A stretch of 64,000 bases of DNA from assembly GCF_000011065.1 (NCBI RefSeq), contig NC_004663.1, positions 496,001-560,000 of the forward strand. The letters are read 5' to 3'. Both the position numbers and the translations under genes were made by a program. Shown here one piece after another: positions 25,925 to 37,000 of the stretch. The stretch is from Bacteroides thetaiotaomicron VPI-5482. GTDB taxonomy: Bacteria > Bacteroidota > Bacteroidia > Bacteroidales > Bacteroidaceae. Under the pieces are notes generated by a model. That model saw nothing but the letters and a program-made list of their open reading frames with translations. It was not told where the DNA came from and did no database searches. How positions within the stretch are numbered: position 1 is the stretch's first letter; each line of letters starts with the position of its first letter.

Positions 25925-25966
25925 TACCGTGATATTAATTAAGATGTACCGTAACCAAATCGTATT

Positions 25967-27850
25967 ATGATGAAAAACTTATTCCAAATACTCTGTGGGC
26001 TGTTTCTGGTAGTATCATACTCTTCTTGTATGCACTCAGAGGAAGATAAGGTAGATGTACTTATTATAGGTGGAGGTGCCAGTGGTGTAACATCCGGCAT
26101 CCAGTCTGCTCGTATGGGAGCCAATACACTGATTCTCGAAGAAAGCACCTGGTTGGGTGGGATGCTGACTTCTGCCGGTGTGAGTGCTGTGGATGGAAAT
26201 TACAGATTGCCTGCCGGACTTTGGGGAGAATTTAAGAATAGATTGTCTGATTATTATGGCGGGCTGGATTCTTTGAAGACGGGTTGGGTAAGTAACGTAT
26301 TGTTTGAACCGTCAGTTGGAAATAAGATTCTTCACGAAATGGTAGCGGCGGAAAATAATCTAAAAGTCTGGAAACAGGCTTGCCTTGAAGAAGTAAAAAG
26401 GACGGGAGATGAGTGGGTCGCTAAAGTGAAGGTGGAAGGACAAGGTGTGAAAACGGTTCGGGCGAAGGTTATGATTGATGCCACCGAACTGGGGGATGTG
26501 GCAAAAATGTGTGGAGTGAAGTACGATATTGGTATGGAAAGCAGAGATGACACGCACGAGGATATTGCTCCGGAAAAGAAGAATAATATTGTGCAGGATA
26601 TTACTTATGTTGCCATATTAAAAGATTATGGTAAGGATGTGACTATTCCGGAACCTGAAGGATACGATCCTAAAGAATTTGCCTGTGCCTGTGCCAGTCC
26701 GGTATGCATAACTCCTAAAGAGCCGGATCGCGTCTGGTCTAAAGATATGATGATTACTTACGGGCGGTTACCAAATCATAAATATATGATTAATTGGCCG
26801 ATAGAAGGTAATGATTATTATATTAATCTGATTGAAATGACTCCGGAAGAGCGCTTGAAAGCGTTGGAATATGCGAAACATTATACGATGTGCTTTGTCT
26901 ACTTCCTGCAACATGAGCTGGGATATAATACACTTGGATTGGCGGATGATGAATATCCGACAGAGGATAAGTTGCCCTTTATCCCTTATCATAGAGAGTC
27001 CAGAAGAATTCACGGATTAGTACGCTTTAACTTGAATCATGCACTCAATCCATATACACAGGATGAAAAACTGTACCGTACTTGTATTGCTGTGGGAGAT
27101 TATCCGGTAGATCATCACCATACCCGCTATCATGGTTATGAAGAGTTGCCTAATCTGTATTTTCATCCGATCCCTTCGTATGGGTTGCCATTAGGTACAT
27201 TGATTCCTCAGGAGGTAGACGGGCTGATTGTTGCAGAGAAATCTATTTCCGTATCGAATATTATGAATGGAACGACTCGTTTGCAACCGGTTGTACTGCA
27301 GATCGGTCAGGCAGCGGGAGCTTTGGCTGCACTTGCTGTGAAGAATAATCAGAAGATAAGTGATGTTTCTGTTCGTGATGTTCAGAATGCTATTCTGGAT
27401 GCTAAAGGATATTTGCTTCCTTATCTGGATGTTCCTGTCTCGGATGTGAAGTTTGCTCCTTATCAGCGGATTGGCTCTACGGGGATTCTGAAAGGAGTCG
27501 GTAAGAATGTGGACTGGTCCAATCAGACTTGGTTGAGAGCGGATACGGTATTGCTGGCGTCAGAACTGGATGGTCTGTTTGAAGTGTATCCGGCTGCCAA
27601 AGATGAATTCAAAAAAACAGGAGCGGATAAATTAAGTATTGAGGAGGCAGTTCAACTTGTTCAGAAGATAGCAGAAATGGAAAAACTACATACTACTGTT
27701 GATCCGCAAGCGCTTTGGAAAGCATACGGAATGCAAGAACCGGATTTGAAACGGAATATTTTGAGAGGGGAGATGGCTGTAATGATTGATCAGGTATTGG
27801 ATCCTTTCAATAAAAAACAGATCGATATCACTGGTAAGTATATTCAATAG
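25967..27850 (+). CDS. Secreted FAD-dependent oxidoreductase lipoprotein
   Basis: 627-residue protein beginning at ATGATG, with a lipoprotein signal ending VSYSSC (about residue 22). The dinucleotide-binding motif VDVLIIGGGASGVTSGIQSA (about 29-48) is followed by the acidic LILEE end of strand 2, as in FAD-dependent oxidoreductases (PF12831 type). A later ISVSNIMNGTTRLQPVVLQIGQAAGALAALA helix region is also typical. The C-terminal quarter has no clear domain. Such exported flavoproteins occur in many Bacteroides glycan loci. A sugar-oxidising role is plausible but unproven. It is the first gene of the ROK-divergent operon, with 38 bases to the next gene. Confidence 0.8.
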   Translation: MMKNLFQILCGLFLVVSYSSCMHSEEDKVDVLIIGGGASGVTSGIQSARMGANTLILEESTWLGGMLTSAGVSAVDGNYRLPAGLWGEFKNRLSDYYGGLDSLKTGWVSNVLFEPSVGNKILHEMVAAENNLKVWKQACLEEVKRTGDEWVAKVKVEGQGVKTVRAKVMIDATELGDVAKMCGVKYDIGMESRDDTHEDIAPEKKNNIVQDITYVAILKDYGKDVTIPEPEGYDPKEFACACASPVCITPKEPDRVWSKDMMITYGRLPNHKYMINWPIEGNDYYINLIEMTPEERLKALEYAKHYTMCFVYFLQHELGYNTLGLADDEYPTEDKLPFIPYHRESRRIHGLVRFNLNHALNPYTQDEKLYRTCIAVGDYPVDHHHTRYHGYEELPNLYFHPIPSYGLPLGTLIPQEVDGLIVAEKSISVSNIMNGTTRLQPVVLQIGQAAGALAALAVKNNQKISDVSVRDVQNAILDAKGYLLPYLDVPVSDVKFAPYQRIGSTGILKGVGKNVDWSNQTWLRADTVLLASELDGLFEVYPAAKDEFKKTGADKLSIEEAVQLVQKIAEMEKLHTTVDPQALWKAYGMQEPDLKRNILRGEMAVMIDQVLDPFNKKQIDITGKYIQ

Positions 27851-27888
27851 GTTAACATATATCCAAGTAAAAACAAAAAATTAAAACT

Positions 27889-28989
27889 ATGGAAACTAAT
27901 AATCGTAGAGATTTCTTAAAGAAGGCAGCTTTGGCCGGAGCTTCCGCTTTGGTTGCCCCTTCATTATTTGCAGCTGACGGAGAGGGGAGAGGGGAACTCT
28001 CCCCGAAGATCAAGGCTGGCGATTTGGAAAGCAAATTGATTGTTCCCAAAAATAATGGCTTAAAAATTACAGGAACTTTTTTGGATGAAATATCTCATGA
28101 TATTCCTCATCAGAACTGGGGTGAGAAAGAATGGGATCTGGATTTTCAGCATATGAAAAGAATCGGTATCGATACAGTGATTATGATTCGTTCCGGTTAT
28201 CGTAAGTTTATGACTTACCCTTCACCTTATTTGCTGAAAAAAGGATGTTATATGCCGTCGGTTGATTTGGTAGATATGTATTTGCGTCTGGCGGAGAAGT
28301 ATAACATGAAATTTTATTTTGGTTTGTATGATTCAGGACGGTATTGGGATACAGGTGATTTAAGTTGGGAGATTGAGGATAACAAGTATGTGATTGATGA
28401 GGTTTGGAAGATGTACGGAGAGAAGTATAAAAGTTTTGGAGGCTGGTACATCAGCGGCGAGATTAGCCGTGCCACGAAAGGGGCTATTGATGCTTTCCGC
28501 GCTATGGGAAAGCAATGTAAAGATATATCGAACGGACTCCCGACTTTTATCTCTCCGTGGATTGATGGCAAAAAGGCTATTATGGGAACAGGGAAACTGA
28601 CAAGAGAAGATGCGGTTTCTGTACAACAACACGAAAAAGAATGGAATGAAATTTTTGATGGAATTCATGAAGTGGTAGATGCTTGTGCTTTTCAGGATGG
28701 ACATATCGATTATGATGAGTTGGATGCGTTCTTTACTGTAAATAAAAAATTAGCAGATAAGTATGGTATGCAATGCTGGACCAACGCCGAGTCTTTTGAC
28801 CGTGATATGCCTATCCGTTTTCTACCCATTAAATTTGATAAGCTCCGGATGAAGCTGGAAGCTGCCAAACGTGCAGGGTATGATAAGGCTATTACTTTCG
28901 AATTTTCTCATTTTATGAGTCCTCAATCTGCCTACTTGCAGGCCGGACATTTATATGATAGATACAGAGAATATTTTGAAATTAAATGA
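27889..28989 (+). CDS. Tat-exported DUF4434 (TIM-barrel, glycosidase-like) protein
   Basis: 366-residue protein with a twin-arginine signal, NRRDFLKKAALAGASAL, so it is exported folded. The mature part from GLKITGTFLDEISHDIPHQN onward resembles DUF4434, a TIM-barrel family related to glycoside hydrolases. FYFGLYDSGRYWDTGDLSW and FGGWYISGEISRATKGAIDA (Glu in the barrel region) fit this fold. The catalytic residues cannot be assigned with confidence. Its stop overlaps the MFS start codon (ATGA), so the two are translationally coupled. Tat export hints at a cofactor or tight metal. Confidence 0.75.
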   Translation: METNNRRDFLKKAALAGASALVAPSLFAADGEGRGELSPKIKAGDLESKLIVPKNNGLKITGTFLDEISHDIPHQNWGEKEWDLDFQHMKRIGIDTVIMIRSGYRKFMTYPSPYLLKKGCYMPSVDLVDMYLRLAEKYNMKFYFGLYDSGRYWDTGDLSWEIEDNKYVIDEVWKMYGEKYKSFGGWYISGEISRATKGAIDAFRAMGKQCKDISNGLPTFISPWIDGKKAIMGTGKLTREDAVSVQQHEKEWNEIFDGIHEVVDACAFQDGHIDYDELDAFFTVNKKLADKYGMQCWTNAESFDRDMPIRFLPIKFDKLRMKLEAAKRAGYDKAITFEFSHFMSPQSAYLQAGHLYDRYREYFEIK

Positions 28990-30401
28990 GTGATATGAAG
29001 TCTACAATTAACTTTGGCTATCTTATTTTCCTTTCTGTTGTAGCAGCTTTGGGAGGATTTTTGTTCGGATATGATACTGCTGTTATATCCGGAACAATCG
29101 CTCAGGTTACTCAACTTTTTCAACTGGATACGTTGCAACAGGGGTGGTATGTGGGATGTGCTTTAATAGGTTCTATCGTCGGTGTTCTTTTTGCCGGTAT
29201 CCTGAGTGATAAGCTGGGACGAAAAATGACGATGATTATTTCAGCGACTCTGTTTTCTACATCGGCTTTAGGTTGTGCGATCTCCGCAGACTTCACCCAA
29301 TTGGTAGTCTATCGTATTATTGGTGGAGTTGGTATTGGTGTTGTGTCGATTGTTTCTCCTTTGTATATATCTGAAGTGGCTGTGGCACAATATAGAGGGC
29401 GTTTGGTATCTTTATATCAATTGGCTGTGACAGTTGGATTTTTAGGAGCTTATTTGATTAACTATCAATTGCTGGCTTATGCTGAAAGTGGTAATCAGTT
29501 AAGTATGGACTGGTTGAATAAGATATTTGTTACTGAAGTCTGGCGAGGAATGTTGGGAATGGAAACATTGCCGGCTGTGTTATTCTTCATCATTATCTTC
29601 TTTATTCCGGAGAGTCCTCGTTGGCTGATCGTAAGAGGTAAAGAAGAAAAAGCTGTCAATATATTAGAAAGGATATATAATTCAGTTTCAGAGGCTGCAA
29701 GTCAATTAAAAGAAACGAAATCTGTATTGACGTCTGAAACAAAATCTGAATGGGCTATGTTAATGAAACCCGGAATTTTTAAAGCGGTCATCATTGGTGT
29801 ATGCATTGCTATTTTGGGACAGTTCATGGGTGTAAATGCTGTACTTTATTATGGCCCTTCCATTTTCGAAAACGCAGGACTTTCAGGAGGAGATTCTTTG
29901 TTTTACCAAGTTCTCGTAGGACTAGTCAACACTCTGACCACCGTTCTTGCTCTTGTGATCATTGACAGGGTCGGCCGCAAGCAACTGGTCTATTACGGAG
30001 TTTCGGGTATGGTTGTCTCCCTCCTGCTGATCGGCGTTTACTTCCTCTTCGGTGATTCCTGGGGAGTATCCAGCCTCTTCCTGCTTGTTTTCTTCCTGTT
30101 CTATGTATTCTGCTGTGCCGTCTCCATCTGTGCCGTGGTGTTCGTGCTCCTTTCGGAGATGTACCCCACCAAGGTACGCGGGCTGGCGATGTCCATTGCA
30201 GGATTCGCCCTGTGGATAGGAACGTACCTGATCGGACAGTTAACCCCCTGGATGCTCCAGAATCTCACCCCCGCCGGAACATTCTTCCTGTTCGCAGTCA
30301 TGTGCGTGCCGTATATGCTCATCGTATGGAAACTCGTGCCGGAGACCACAGGAAAGTCACTGGAAGAGATTGAAAGATACTGGACCCGGTCGGAACAGTA
30401 G
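28986..30401 (+). CDS. MFS sugar porter with mosaic base composition
   Basis: 471-residue, 12-helix sugar transporter of the major facilitator superfamily in the inner membrane. Signatures are GGFLFGYDTAVISGTI (helix 1), DKLGRKMTMI (loop 2-3), PESPRWLIVRGKEEKA (mid-loop), GQFMGVNAVLYYGPSIFENAG (split here across helix 7, quinone-like sugar-porter motif) and PETTGKSLEEIE near the C-terminus. The substrate is probably a released amino sugar, given the AGE gene after it. From 29901 onward the codons become distinctly GC-rich, and this part is almost identical to an inverted copy at 60845-61369. The first two thirds are AT-rich, so the gene is a recombinant. Confidence 0.88.
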   Translation: MSDMKSTINFGYLIFLSVVAALGGFLFGYDTAVISGTIAQVTQLFQLDTLQQGWYVGCALIGSIVGVLFAGILSDKLGRKMTMIISATLFSTSALGCAISADFTQLVVYRIIGGVGIGVVSIVSPLYISEVAVAQYRGRLVSLYQLAVTVGFLGAYLINYQLLAYAESGNQLSMDWLNKIFVTEVWRGMLGMETLPAVLFFIIIFFIPESPRWLIVRGKEEKAVNILERIYNSVSEAASQLKETKSVLTSETKSEWAMLMKPGIFKAVIIGVCIAILGQFMGVNAVLYYGPSIFENAGLSGGDSLFYQVLVGLVNTLTTVLALVIIDRVGRKQLVYYGVSGMVVSLLLIGVYFLFGDSWGVSSLFLLVFFLFYVFCCAVSICAVVFVLLSEMYPTKVRGLAMSIAGFALWIGTYLIGQLTPWMLQNLTPAGTFFLFAVMCVPYMLIVWKLVPETTGKSLEEIERYWTRSEQ

Positions 30402-30421
30402 AAGAAAGAAACCTTAATAAC
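29901..30421 (+). repeat. Inverted repeat, left copy (MFS 3' end)
   Basis: About 520 bases, from TTTTACCAAG to CCTTAATAAC, are repeated in inverse orientation at 60845-61369 with only a few differences (for example one V-to-I change and a 4-base insertion after the stop). Upstream of 29901 the two copies are unrelated. The AGE genes beside each copy extend the homology at lower, patchy identity. Confidence 0.9.
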
Positions 30422-30438
30422 TTAACACTTAAAGATAT

Positions 30439-31629
30439 ATGGATTTTAAAACACTAGCCAATCAATATCGGAATGAATTATTGGATAATGTCCTTCCATT
30501 CTGGCTCGAACACTCTCAAGATCTTGAGTTTGGCGGTTATTTCACCTGCTTAGACCGCAAAGGAGGAGTTTTTGATACAGATAAATTCATCTGGTTGCAG
30601 GGACGTGAGGTATGGATGTTCTCCATGCTTTACAACAAAGTGGAAAAACGACAGGAATGGCTGGATTGTGCCGTTCTGGGTGGTGAGTTCTTGAAAAAAT
30701 ATGGACATAATGGAGATTACAACTGGTATTTTTCACTCAATCGTTCGGGTAGACCATTAGTAGAACCATACAATATTTTCTCATATACTTTTGCCACCAT
30801 GGCCTTCGGGCAGTTGAGTCTTGCTACCGGAAGTCAGGAATATGCAGACATAGCAAAAAAAACTTTTGAAATCATACTCTCTAAAGTTGATAATCCGAAA
30901 GGTAAATGGAATAAGCTTCATCCAGATACACGAAACTTGAAGAACTTCGCTCTCCCGATGATCCTTTGCAATCTGGCTTTGGAGATAGAACATCTGCTGG
31001 ACCCTGACTACTTAAAACTAACAATGGAAACCTGCATCCATGAAGTGATGAATGTCTTTTATCGTCCGGAGCTGGGTGGTATCATTGTTGAGAATGTCGA
31101 TATGGACGGTAATCTGGTGGATTGCTTCGAAGGTCGTCAGGTGACCCCCGGTCATGCTATCGAAGCGATGTGGTTTATCATGGATCTGGGCAAAAGGCTG
31201 GACCGACCGGAGCTCATACAACAAGCAATGTTAACCACCTTAACAATGCTTGATTACGGTTGGGACAAGCAATGTGGCGGCATCTATTACTTTATGGACC
31301 GTAACGGTTGTCCTCCCCAACAACTGGAGTGGGATCAGAAACTTTGGTGGGTACACATTGAATCTTTGATTTCATTATTGAAAGGTTATCAGCTGACCGG
31401 AGATAAAAGATGTTTGGAATGGTTTGAGAAGGTACATGACTACACATGGACACATTTCAAAGATCCGGAATATCCGGAATGGTTCGGTTATCTGAATCGG
31501 CAGGGAGAAGTATTGCTGCCACTCAAAGGTGGGAAATGGAAAGGCTGCTTTCATGTACCAAGGGGATTATTTCAATGCTGGAAAGTACTGGAAGAGTTAC
31601 GAGAAACAAATGAAATTATACATCCATGA
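30439..31629 (+). CDS. N-acylglucosamine 2-epimerase (AGE family), copy 1
   Basis: 396-residue (alpha/alpha)6-barrel protein of the AGE/renin-binding family, which interconverts GlcNAc and ManNAc. Conserved stretches with likely active-site Arg and His are LQGREVWMFSMLYN (about 51-64), FEGRQVTPGHAIEAMWF (about 230-246), LWWVHIESLISLLKG (about 301-315) and a GLFQCWKVLE ending. It is close to copy 2 at 59562-60725, with long identical DNA runs between diverged blocks. The gap after the MFS gene is 37 bases. No sialate lyase is nearby. The first copy ends with an extra RETNEIIHP tail missing in copy 2. Confidence 0.9.
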   Translation: MDFKTLANQYRNELLDNVLPFWLEHSQDLEFGGYFTCLDRKGGVFDTDKFIWLQGREVWMFSMLYNKVEKRQEWLDCAVLGGEFLKKYGHNGDYNWYFSLNRSGRPLVEPYNIFSYTFATMAFGQLSLATGSQEYADIAKKTFEIILSKVDNPKGKWNKLHPDTRNLKNFALPMILCNLALEIEHLLDPDYLKLTMETCIHEVMNVFYRPELGGIIVENVDMDGNLVDCFEGRQVTPGHAIEAMWFIMDLGKRLDRPELIQQAMLTTLTMLDYGWDKQCGGIYYFMDRNGCPPQQLEWDQKLWWVHIESLISLLKGYQLTGDKRCLEWFEKVHDYTWTHFKDPEYPEWFGYLNRQGEVLLPLKGGKWKGCFHVPRGLFQCWKVLEELRETNEIIHP

Positions 31630-31677
31630 AAATCAAATATCTAACATATAATACATTCTTATTTTTATTACCCTGAT

Positions 31678-33870
31678 ATGAACAGACAATACTTCTATAT
31701 AATACTTACAATTTTTCTTTTTACAAGTTGTAGAAAGGATACTGGATCAAGTAACCCAGTATTAGAACAGATGTGCCAGAGATTATTTCCTCAACATGCA
31801 GATTCTTTTGAATTTGAATTACTAAATGACTCAAACCAGATGGATCGTTTTATACTAGAATCGGCACACAAGAAAATTTGCATAAAAGGAAATAATAATA
31901 ATTCTTTGGCCGTAGGTCTTAACCATTATCTGAAATATTACTGCCATACGAATGTATCTTGGTATGCCTCTGATAGCATTGATATGCCCGAAGAGTTACC
32001 AGTAATTCCTCAACCAATATCTATCCGTTCTAAGTGTGACAATCGTTTCTTCTTGAACTACTGTACATTTGGATATACAATGCCTTATTGGAAATGGTCT
32101 GATTGGGAAAGGTTGATTGACTGGATGGCATTAAATGGAATTACGATGCCATTAGCTATCAGTGGACAAGAGACAGTATGGTATAAGGTCTGGAGCAAAT
32201 TAGGATTAAACGATGAACAAATACGTTCATATTTCACAGGACCTGCGCACTTGCCCTGGCATCGTATGTCTAATGTCGATTATTGGCAAAGTCCCCTGCC
32301 GAAATCATGGTTGGAGCAACAAGAAGTATTACAGAAACAAATATTAAAGAGGGAACGCGACTTTAATATGACCCCTGTTTTACCTGCATTTTCTGGGCAC
32401 GTACCTAAAGAACTTAAAGCAATCTATCCAGATGCCAAAATTCACGAAATGAGTCAATGGGGAGGATATGATTCAAAATATCGCAGTCATTTTATAGAAC
32501 CAATGGACTCTCTGTTCAACATCATTCAAAAAATGTATTTGGAAGAGCAGACGGCAATATATGGCACAGATCATATTTATGGAATTGATCCTTTTAATGA
32601 GGTTGATTCTCCAAATTGGAATGAAGATTTCCTGGCAAAGGTTTCTAAGAAGATATATGAGTCCATTTATCAAGTAGATGCTGAGGCTAAGTGGTTGCAA
32701 ATGACATGGATGTTTTACCATGATCAAAAGAAATGGACACAACCCAGAATCCGTTCTTTCCTGGAGGCTGTGCCAGATGACAAACTCATACTGTTGGATT
32801 ACTATTGTGACAGTACAGAAATATGGAGGAATACGGAAATGTACTACGGAAAACCATATATGTGGTGCTACTTAGGCAATTTTGGTGGAAACTCCATGAT
32901 GGTCGGAAATCTGGATGATGTTGATGTCAAAATTGAAAAACTCTTTGTAGAAGGTGGTGAGAATGTATATGGCCTAGGAGCTACCTTGGAAGGCTTCGAT
33001 GTGAATCCTTTTATGTATGAATTTGTATTTGACCAGGCATGGGATTATCCGTTAACAACTGATCAATGGATTCAAAACTGGGCAAAATGCAGAGGGGGAA
33101 ATCAAGATAGACATATTCTGAAAGCATGGGATTCATTACATAAAAAAATATATAAAAAGTATGCAACAGCAGGGCAAGCCGTTTTAATGAATGCACGTCC
33201 AATGTTAGTGGGCACAGATAGTTGGAATACCTATCCGGACATCACTTACAACAATCGTGACTTATGGGATATTTGGACAGAAATGTTGAAAGCCAGTCAT
33301 ATAAACAATACTGGATATCGATTTGATGTAATAAATGTAGGACGGCAAGTATTAGGAAATCTCTTTTCCTCGTTTAGAGATCATTTCACTCAATGTTATT
33401 CAGAAAAAGACATAGATGGAATGAAGAAATGGGCCGATCAAATGGATGCACTATTGATAGATACAGACCGTCTGTTATCCTGTGAAACCAATTTCTCAAT
33501 CGGTAAGTGGATTGACGATGCACGTTCTTTTGGAAAAACAGAAGCTGAAAAAGAATATTATGAGGAAAATGCACGTTGTATCCTGACAGTATGGGGACAA
33601 AAGGCAACCCAGTTAAATGACTATGCAAACAGGGGCTGGGGTGGATTAACTTACAGTTATTATCGTGAACGTTGGAAGCGCTTTACAACAGAAGTAATAA
33701 CCGCTTCATTATCCGGCCAGAAGTTTGATGAAAAACAATTTTATCAATCAATTACTGACTTCGAATATGAGTGGACATTATCCAAAGAGCACCATCCTAT
33801 AATTTCTGGAGAGAACCCGATATTGTTGGCCAAGACATTATCTGAGAAATATATGCAATATTTTTATTAA
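31678..33870 (+). CDS. Alpha-N-acetylglucosaminidase, GH89
   Basis: 730-residue lipoprotein (signal ending FLFTSC, about residue 17), homologous to human NAGLU. It removes terminal alpha-linked GlcNAc. Family marks are MALNGITMPLAISGQETVWY (about 151-170), the acidic motif IYGIDPFNE with a probable catalytic Glu near 307, and GATLEGFDVNPFMYEF with the second near 438. Length fits GH89 without extra binding modules. In the gut the known substrate is alpha-1,4-GlcNAc capping gastric mucin O-glycans; heparan ends are an alternative. The gene is visibly more AT-rich than the AGE gene just before it. It probably acts in the periplasm or at the surface. Confidence 0.93.
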   Translation: MNRQYFYIILTIFLFTSCRKDTGSSNPVLEQMCQRLFPQHADSFEFELLNDSNQMDRFILESAHKKICIKGNNNNSLAVGLNHYLKYYCHTNVSWYASDSIDMPEELPVIPQPISIRSKCDNRFFLNYCTFGYTMPYWKWSDWERLIDWMALNGITMPLAISGQETVWYKVWSKLGLNDEQIRSYFTGPAHLPWHRMSNVDYWQSPLPKSWLEQQEVLQKQILKRERDFNMTPVLPAFSGHVPKELKAIYPDAKIHEMSQWGGYDSKYRSHFIEPMDSLFNIIQKMYLEEQTAIYGTDHIYGIDPFNEVDSPNWNEDFLAKVSKKIYESIYQVDAEAKWLQMTWMFYHDQKKWTQPRIRSFLEAVPDDKLILLDYYCDSTEIWRNTEMYYGKPYMWCYLGNFGGNSMMVGNLDDVDVKIEKLFVEGGENVYGLGATLEGFDVNPFMYEFVFDQAWDYPLTTDQWIQNWAKCRGGNQDRHILKAWDSLHKKIYKKYATAGQAVLMNARPMLVGTDSWNTYPDITYNNRDLWDIWTEMLKASHINNTGYRFDVINVGRQVLGNLFSSFRDHFTQCYSEKDIDGMKKWADQMDALLIDTDRLLSCETNFSIGKWIDDARSFGKTEAEKEYYEENARCILTVWGQKATQLNDYANRGWGGLTYSYYRERWKRFTTEVITASLSGQKFDEKQFYQSITDFEYEWTLSKEHHPIISGENPILLAKTLSEKYMQYFY

Positions 33871-34004
33871 GTACATACCTCAAAATAATTATAAATTATA
33901 AAACAAAACAGCCTATGAATATAATACCGAACTTATAATTAAGGAAATTATCAAATCTAAAGAAGAAAAAAATACAGAATTACTTAACTTTAAATTATTA
34001 ATGT

Positions 34005-37000
34005 ATGATGTCGGACTTACGAAAAAACATTTTTTCAATTAAAATCTGGACTGTTACGACATTCTGTTTATTATCACTAGTAAACATGAACGCCAGTAAT
34101 ACTCTCGCTCATTCTTTACAAAAAGATGAGATCAAAGAAGTAAAGGACAATCCTGGCAAGAAAGTAACAGGAAAAGTCTTGGATGAATTTGGAGAACCTA
34201 TTCCCAGTGCATCAATATTGGTAGAAGGACGTTCAAGGGGAGTTATCACTGACTTGGACGGAACATTTGTGATAGAAGTCTTGCCAACAGATAAACTAGT
34301 CGTTTCTTTTCTTGGAATGGAAACGCAGACTATTTTGGTGGGTAAGCAAACAAATATCGTAGTTAAAATGCAACCCCAAACAGCAGAACTTGACGAAGTT
34401 ACCGTAGTAGCATATGGTAAACAGCGAAAAGCAAGCGTTATTGGTGCCATCAATACAGTTTCGATGAATGAGCTGAAAATGCCTGTTGCTAAATTGAGTT
34501 CCGGTTTGGCCGGACAGTTGGCTGGTATAGTTGTCATGCAGCGTTCAGGTGAACCGGGTGCAGGTGCTGATTTTTGGATTCGGGGTATCAATACTTTCGG
34601 TGCAGGCAACAAACCTTTAGTGCTGGTTGATGGAGTAGAACGTAGTATGGACCTTGTAGATGTTGAGGATATCGCTTCTTTCTCTATTCTGAAAGACGCT
34701 ACCGCAACAGCATTATATGGAGTGCGTGGAGCCAATGGTATTGTACTTATCACGACAAAACGTGGAACCGAATCAGCACCTAAGATTAATGCACGCGTAG
34801 AATATGGTTTTACCAATCCAGTACGTATGCCCGAATTGGCTAATACGGAACAATGGATCAATTATTATAATGATATTACTTTGGAATCATCCGGACGCTT
34901 GGCTATACAACCTGAAGAAAAAGCAAAATACCTGAATAATACAGATCCGGATCTTTACCCGAATGTAGATTGGATGCAAACATTGTTTAAAGACTTCTCC
35001 AACACCACACGCGTGAATATCAACGTTACCGGGGGATCTCCTAAAATACGTTATTATGTAGGCGGCTCCTTTTATTCGGAAGGCAGTGTATTCAATATTT
35101 CGGATAAAGACCGCTACGATGCTTCAATGCGCTATAACAAGTTTAGTTTTCGTTCAAATATTGATATCAATGTAACTTCATCTACTGAGCTGAGTCTCTC
35201 ACTGTCCAATCAATATGAGACCAAGAACCGTCCTTATGGTTCACTATCAGATTTGTATGCTTATATGATCCGAACTTCTCCGATAGCTACTCCTACTATT
35301 TATTCAGATGGCACTTTAGCTAAACCAAGTACGGGTACCAATCCTTATAACAGCCTGAATAACTCTGGGTACTCGCAGGATTTCTTCAACAATGCGCAAT
35401 CACTTATTTCGCTTACACAGGATTTCTCAAAAATGGTAACTCCGGGATTAAAAGCCAATGTTAAGTTCTCATGGGACGCCTACAATGCGCATACACTAAA
35501 CCGCATTGTAACACCATCTACCTACTATGCAACAGGACGTGATGAAGAAGGAAATCTTGACTTTGTAAGGAGTACTGAAGGTAGTGATTATATGAAACTC
35601 ACACGGACGAATTCGGGCACACGTACTATCAACTTTGAAGCCTCAGCCAATTACGACCGCCTCTTTGGAGAAAAGCACCGTGTTGGAGCCTTGTTTCTTT
35701 TTAGTATGCGTAACTATACAGACAATTTCCCGGGTAATTATGTAGACGCTTTTGCCCACAAAAACATCGGTATTGCCGGTAGAGCTACTTATTCATATTA
35801 CGACCGTTATTTTGCTGAATTTAACTTCGGATACAATGGCTCTGAGAATTTCGCACCTGACAAACGTTTTGGTTTCTTTCCCTCTTTTGCTATAGGATAT
35901 ATGCTAAGCAACGAAGCTTTCTGGGATCCGTTGCGTTCTACTATCCACCTGTTGAAAATCAAAGGTTCGTATGGAGAAATAGGTAATGACCAGATTGGCG
36001 GAAACAGACGTTTTGCATTCAACTCCACCATGAAAGAAGGACAATACGGCTATATTTTCGGAACGAATCCCGGTAGTGGAAGTATCGTAGGTATTTCTAC
36101 AGGTATTCCGGGAAACCTGAATGTTTCATGGGAGAAAGCTCAAAAAGCGAATGTGGGACTGGAACTTGGCTTATTTGACCAGCTTAAATTCCAACTTGAT
36201 TATTTTTATGAAAAGCGTACCGGTATCTATATTCAGCAAGAAAGTGTTCCTTCAATCGTCGGTCTCAATGAAACCCAGTATGTGAATCTTGGAGAAATGA
36301 AGAATCAAGGTTTCGATGGTTCTATGGAGTATGAACAACGATTTAATGACTGGTATGTCTCTGCCCGTGCCAATTTCACTTACAATCGAAATAAAAAGTT
36401 GTATGATGATAAACCGACTCCTATATGGCCCTACCAAAGTGAAGCTGGATTTGCCTATCGTCAGCAACGCGGTCTTATAGCTCTAGGTCTTTTTGAGTCA
36501 GAAGAAGATATAGCCAATAGCCCCAAACAAAACTTTGGAAACGTTCGTCCTGGTGATATTAAATATAAAGACATCAATGGTGATAACGTTATCGACGCAT
36601 ACGATAAGGTAGCGATTGGCTATACGGACGTACCGGAAATAAATTATGGATTTGGTATTAGTCTGGGCTGGAAAGGATTTGACGCTTCTCTGTTTATGCA
36701 GGGAGTAGGAAATGTGACTCGTATTATCGGTGGAGACGCTCTTTATGGTGCCTCTGATAATATAGAGCGTTTAGGACAGATTTACGCAGATGTAGCCGAA
36801 AAACGTTGGACAACCAGCAATCCTAATCCTAATGCTACTTATCCACGGCTTTCTATGAGCAAGGTAGAGAATAATCTTCAACCCTCCACCTACTGGCAAC
36901 GTAATATGAGTTTTCTTCGTTTGAAAAATGTGGAGATAGGATATACCCTTCCGAAGCATATTTATAAACGTCTGGGCATGTCATCAATTCGTGTTTATGC

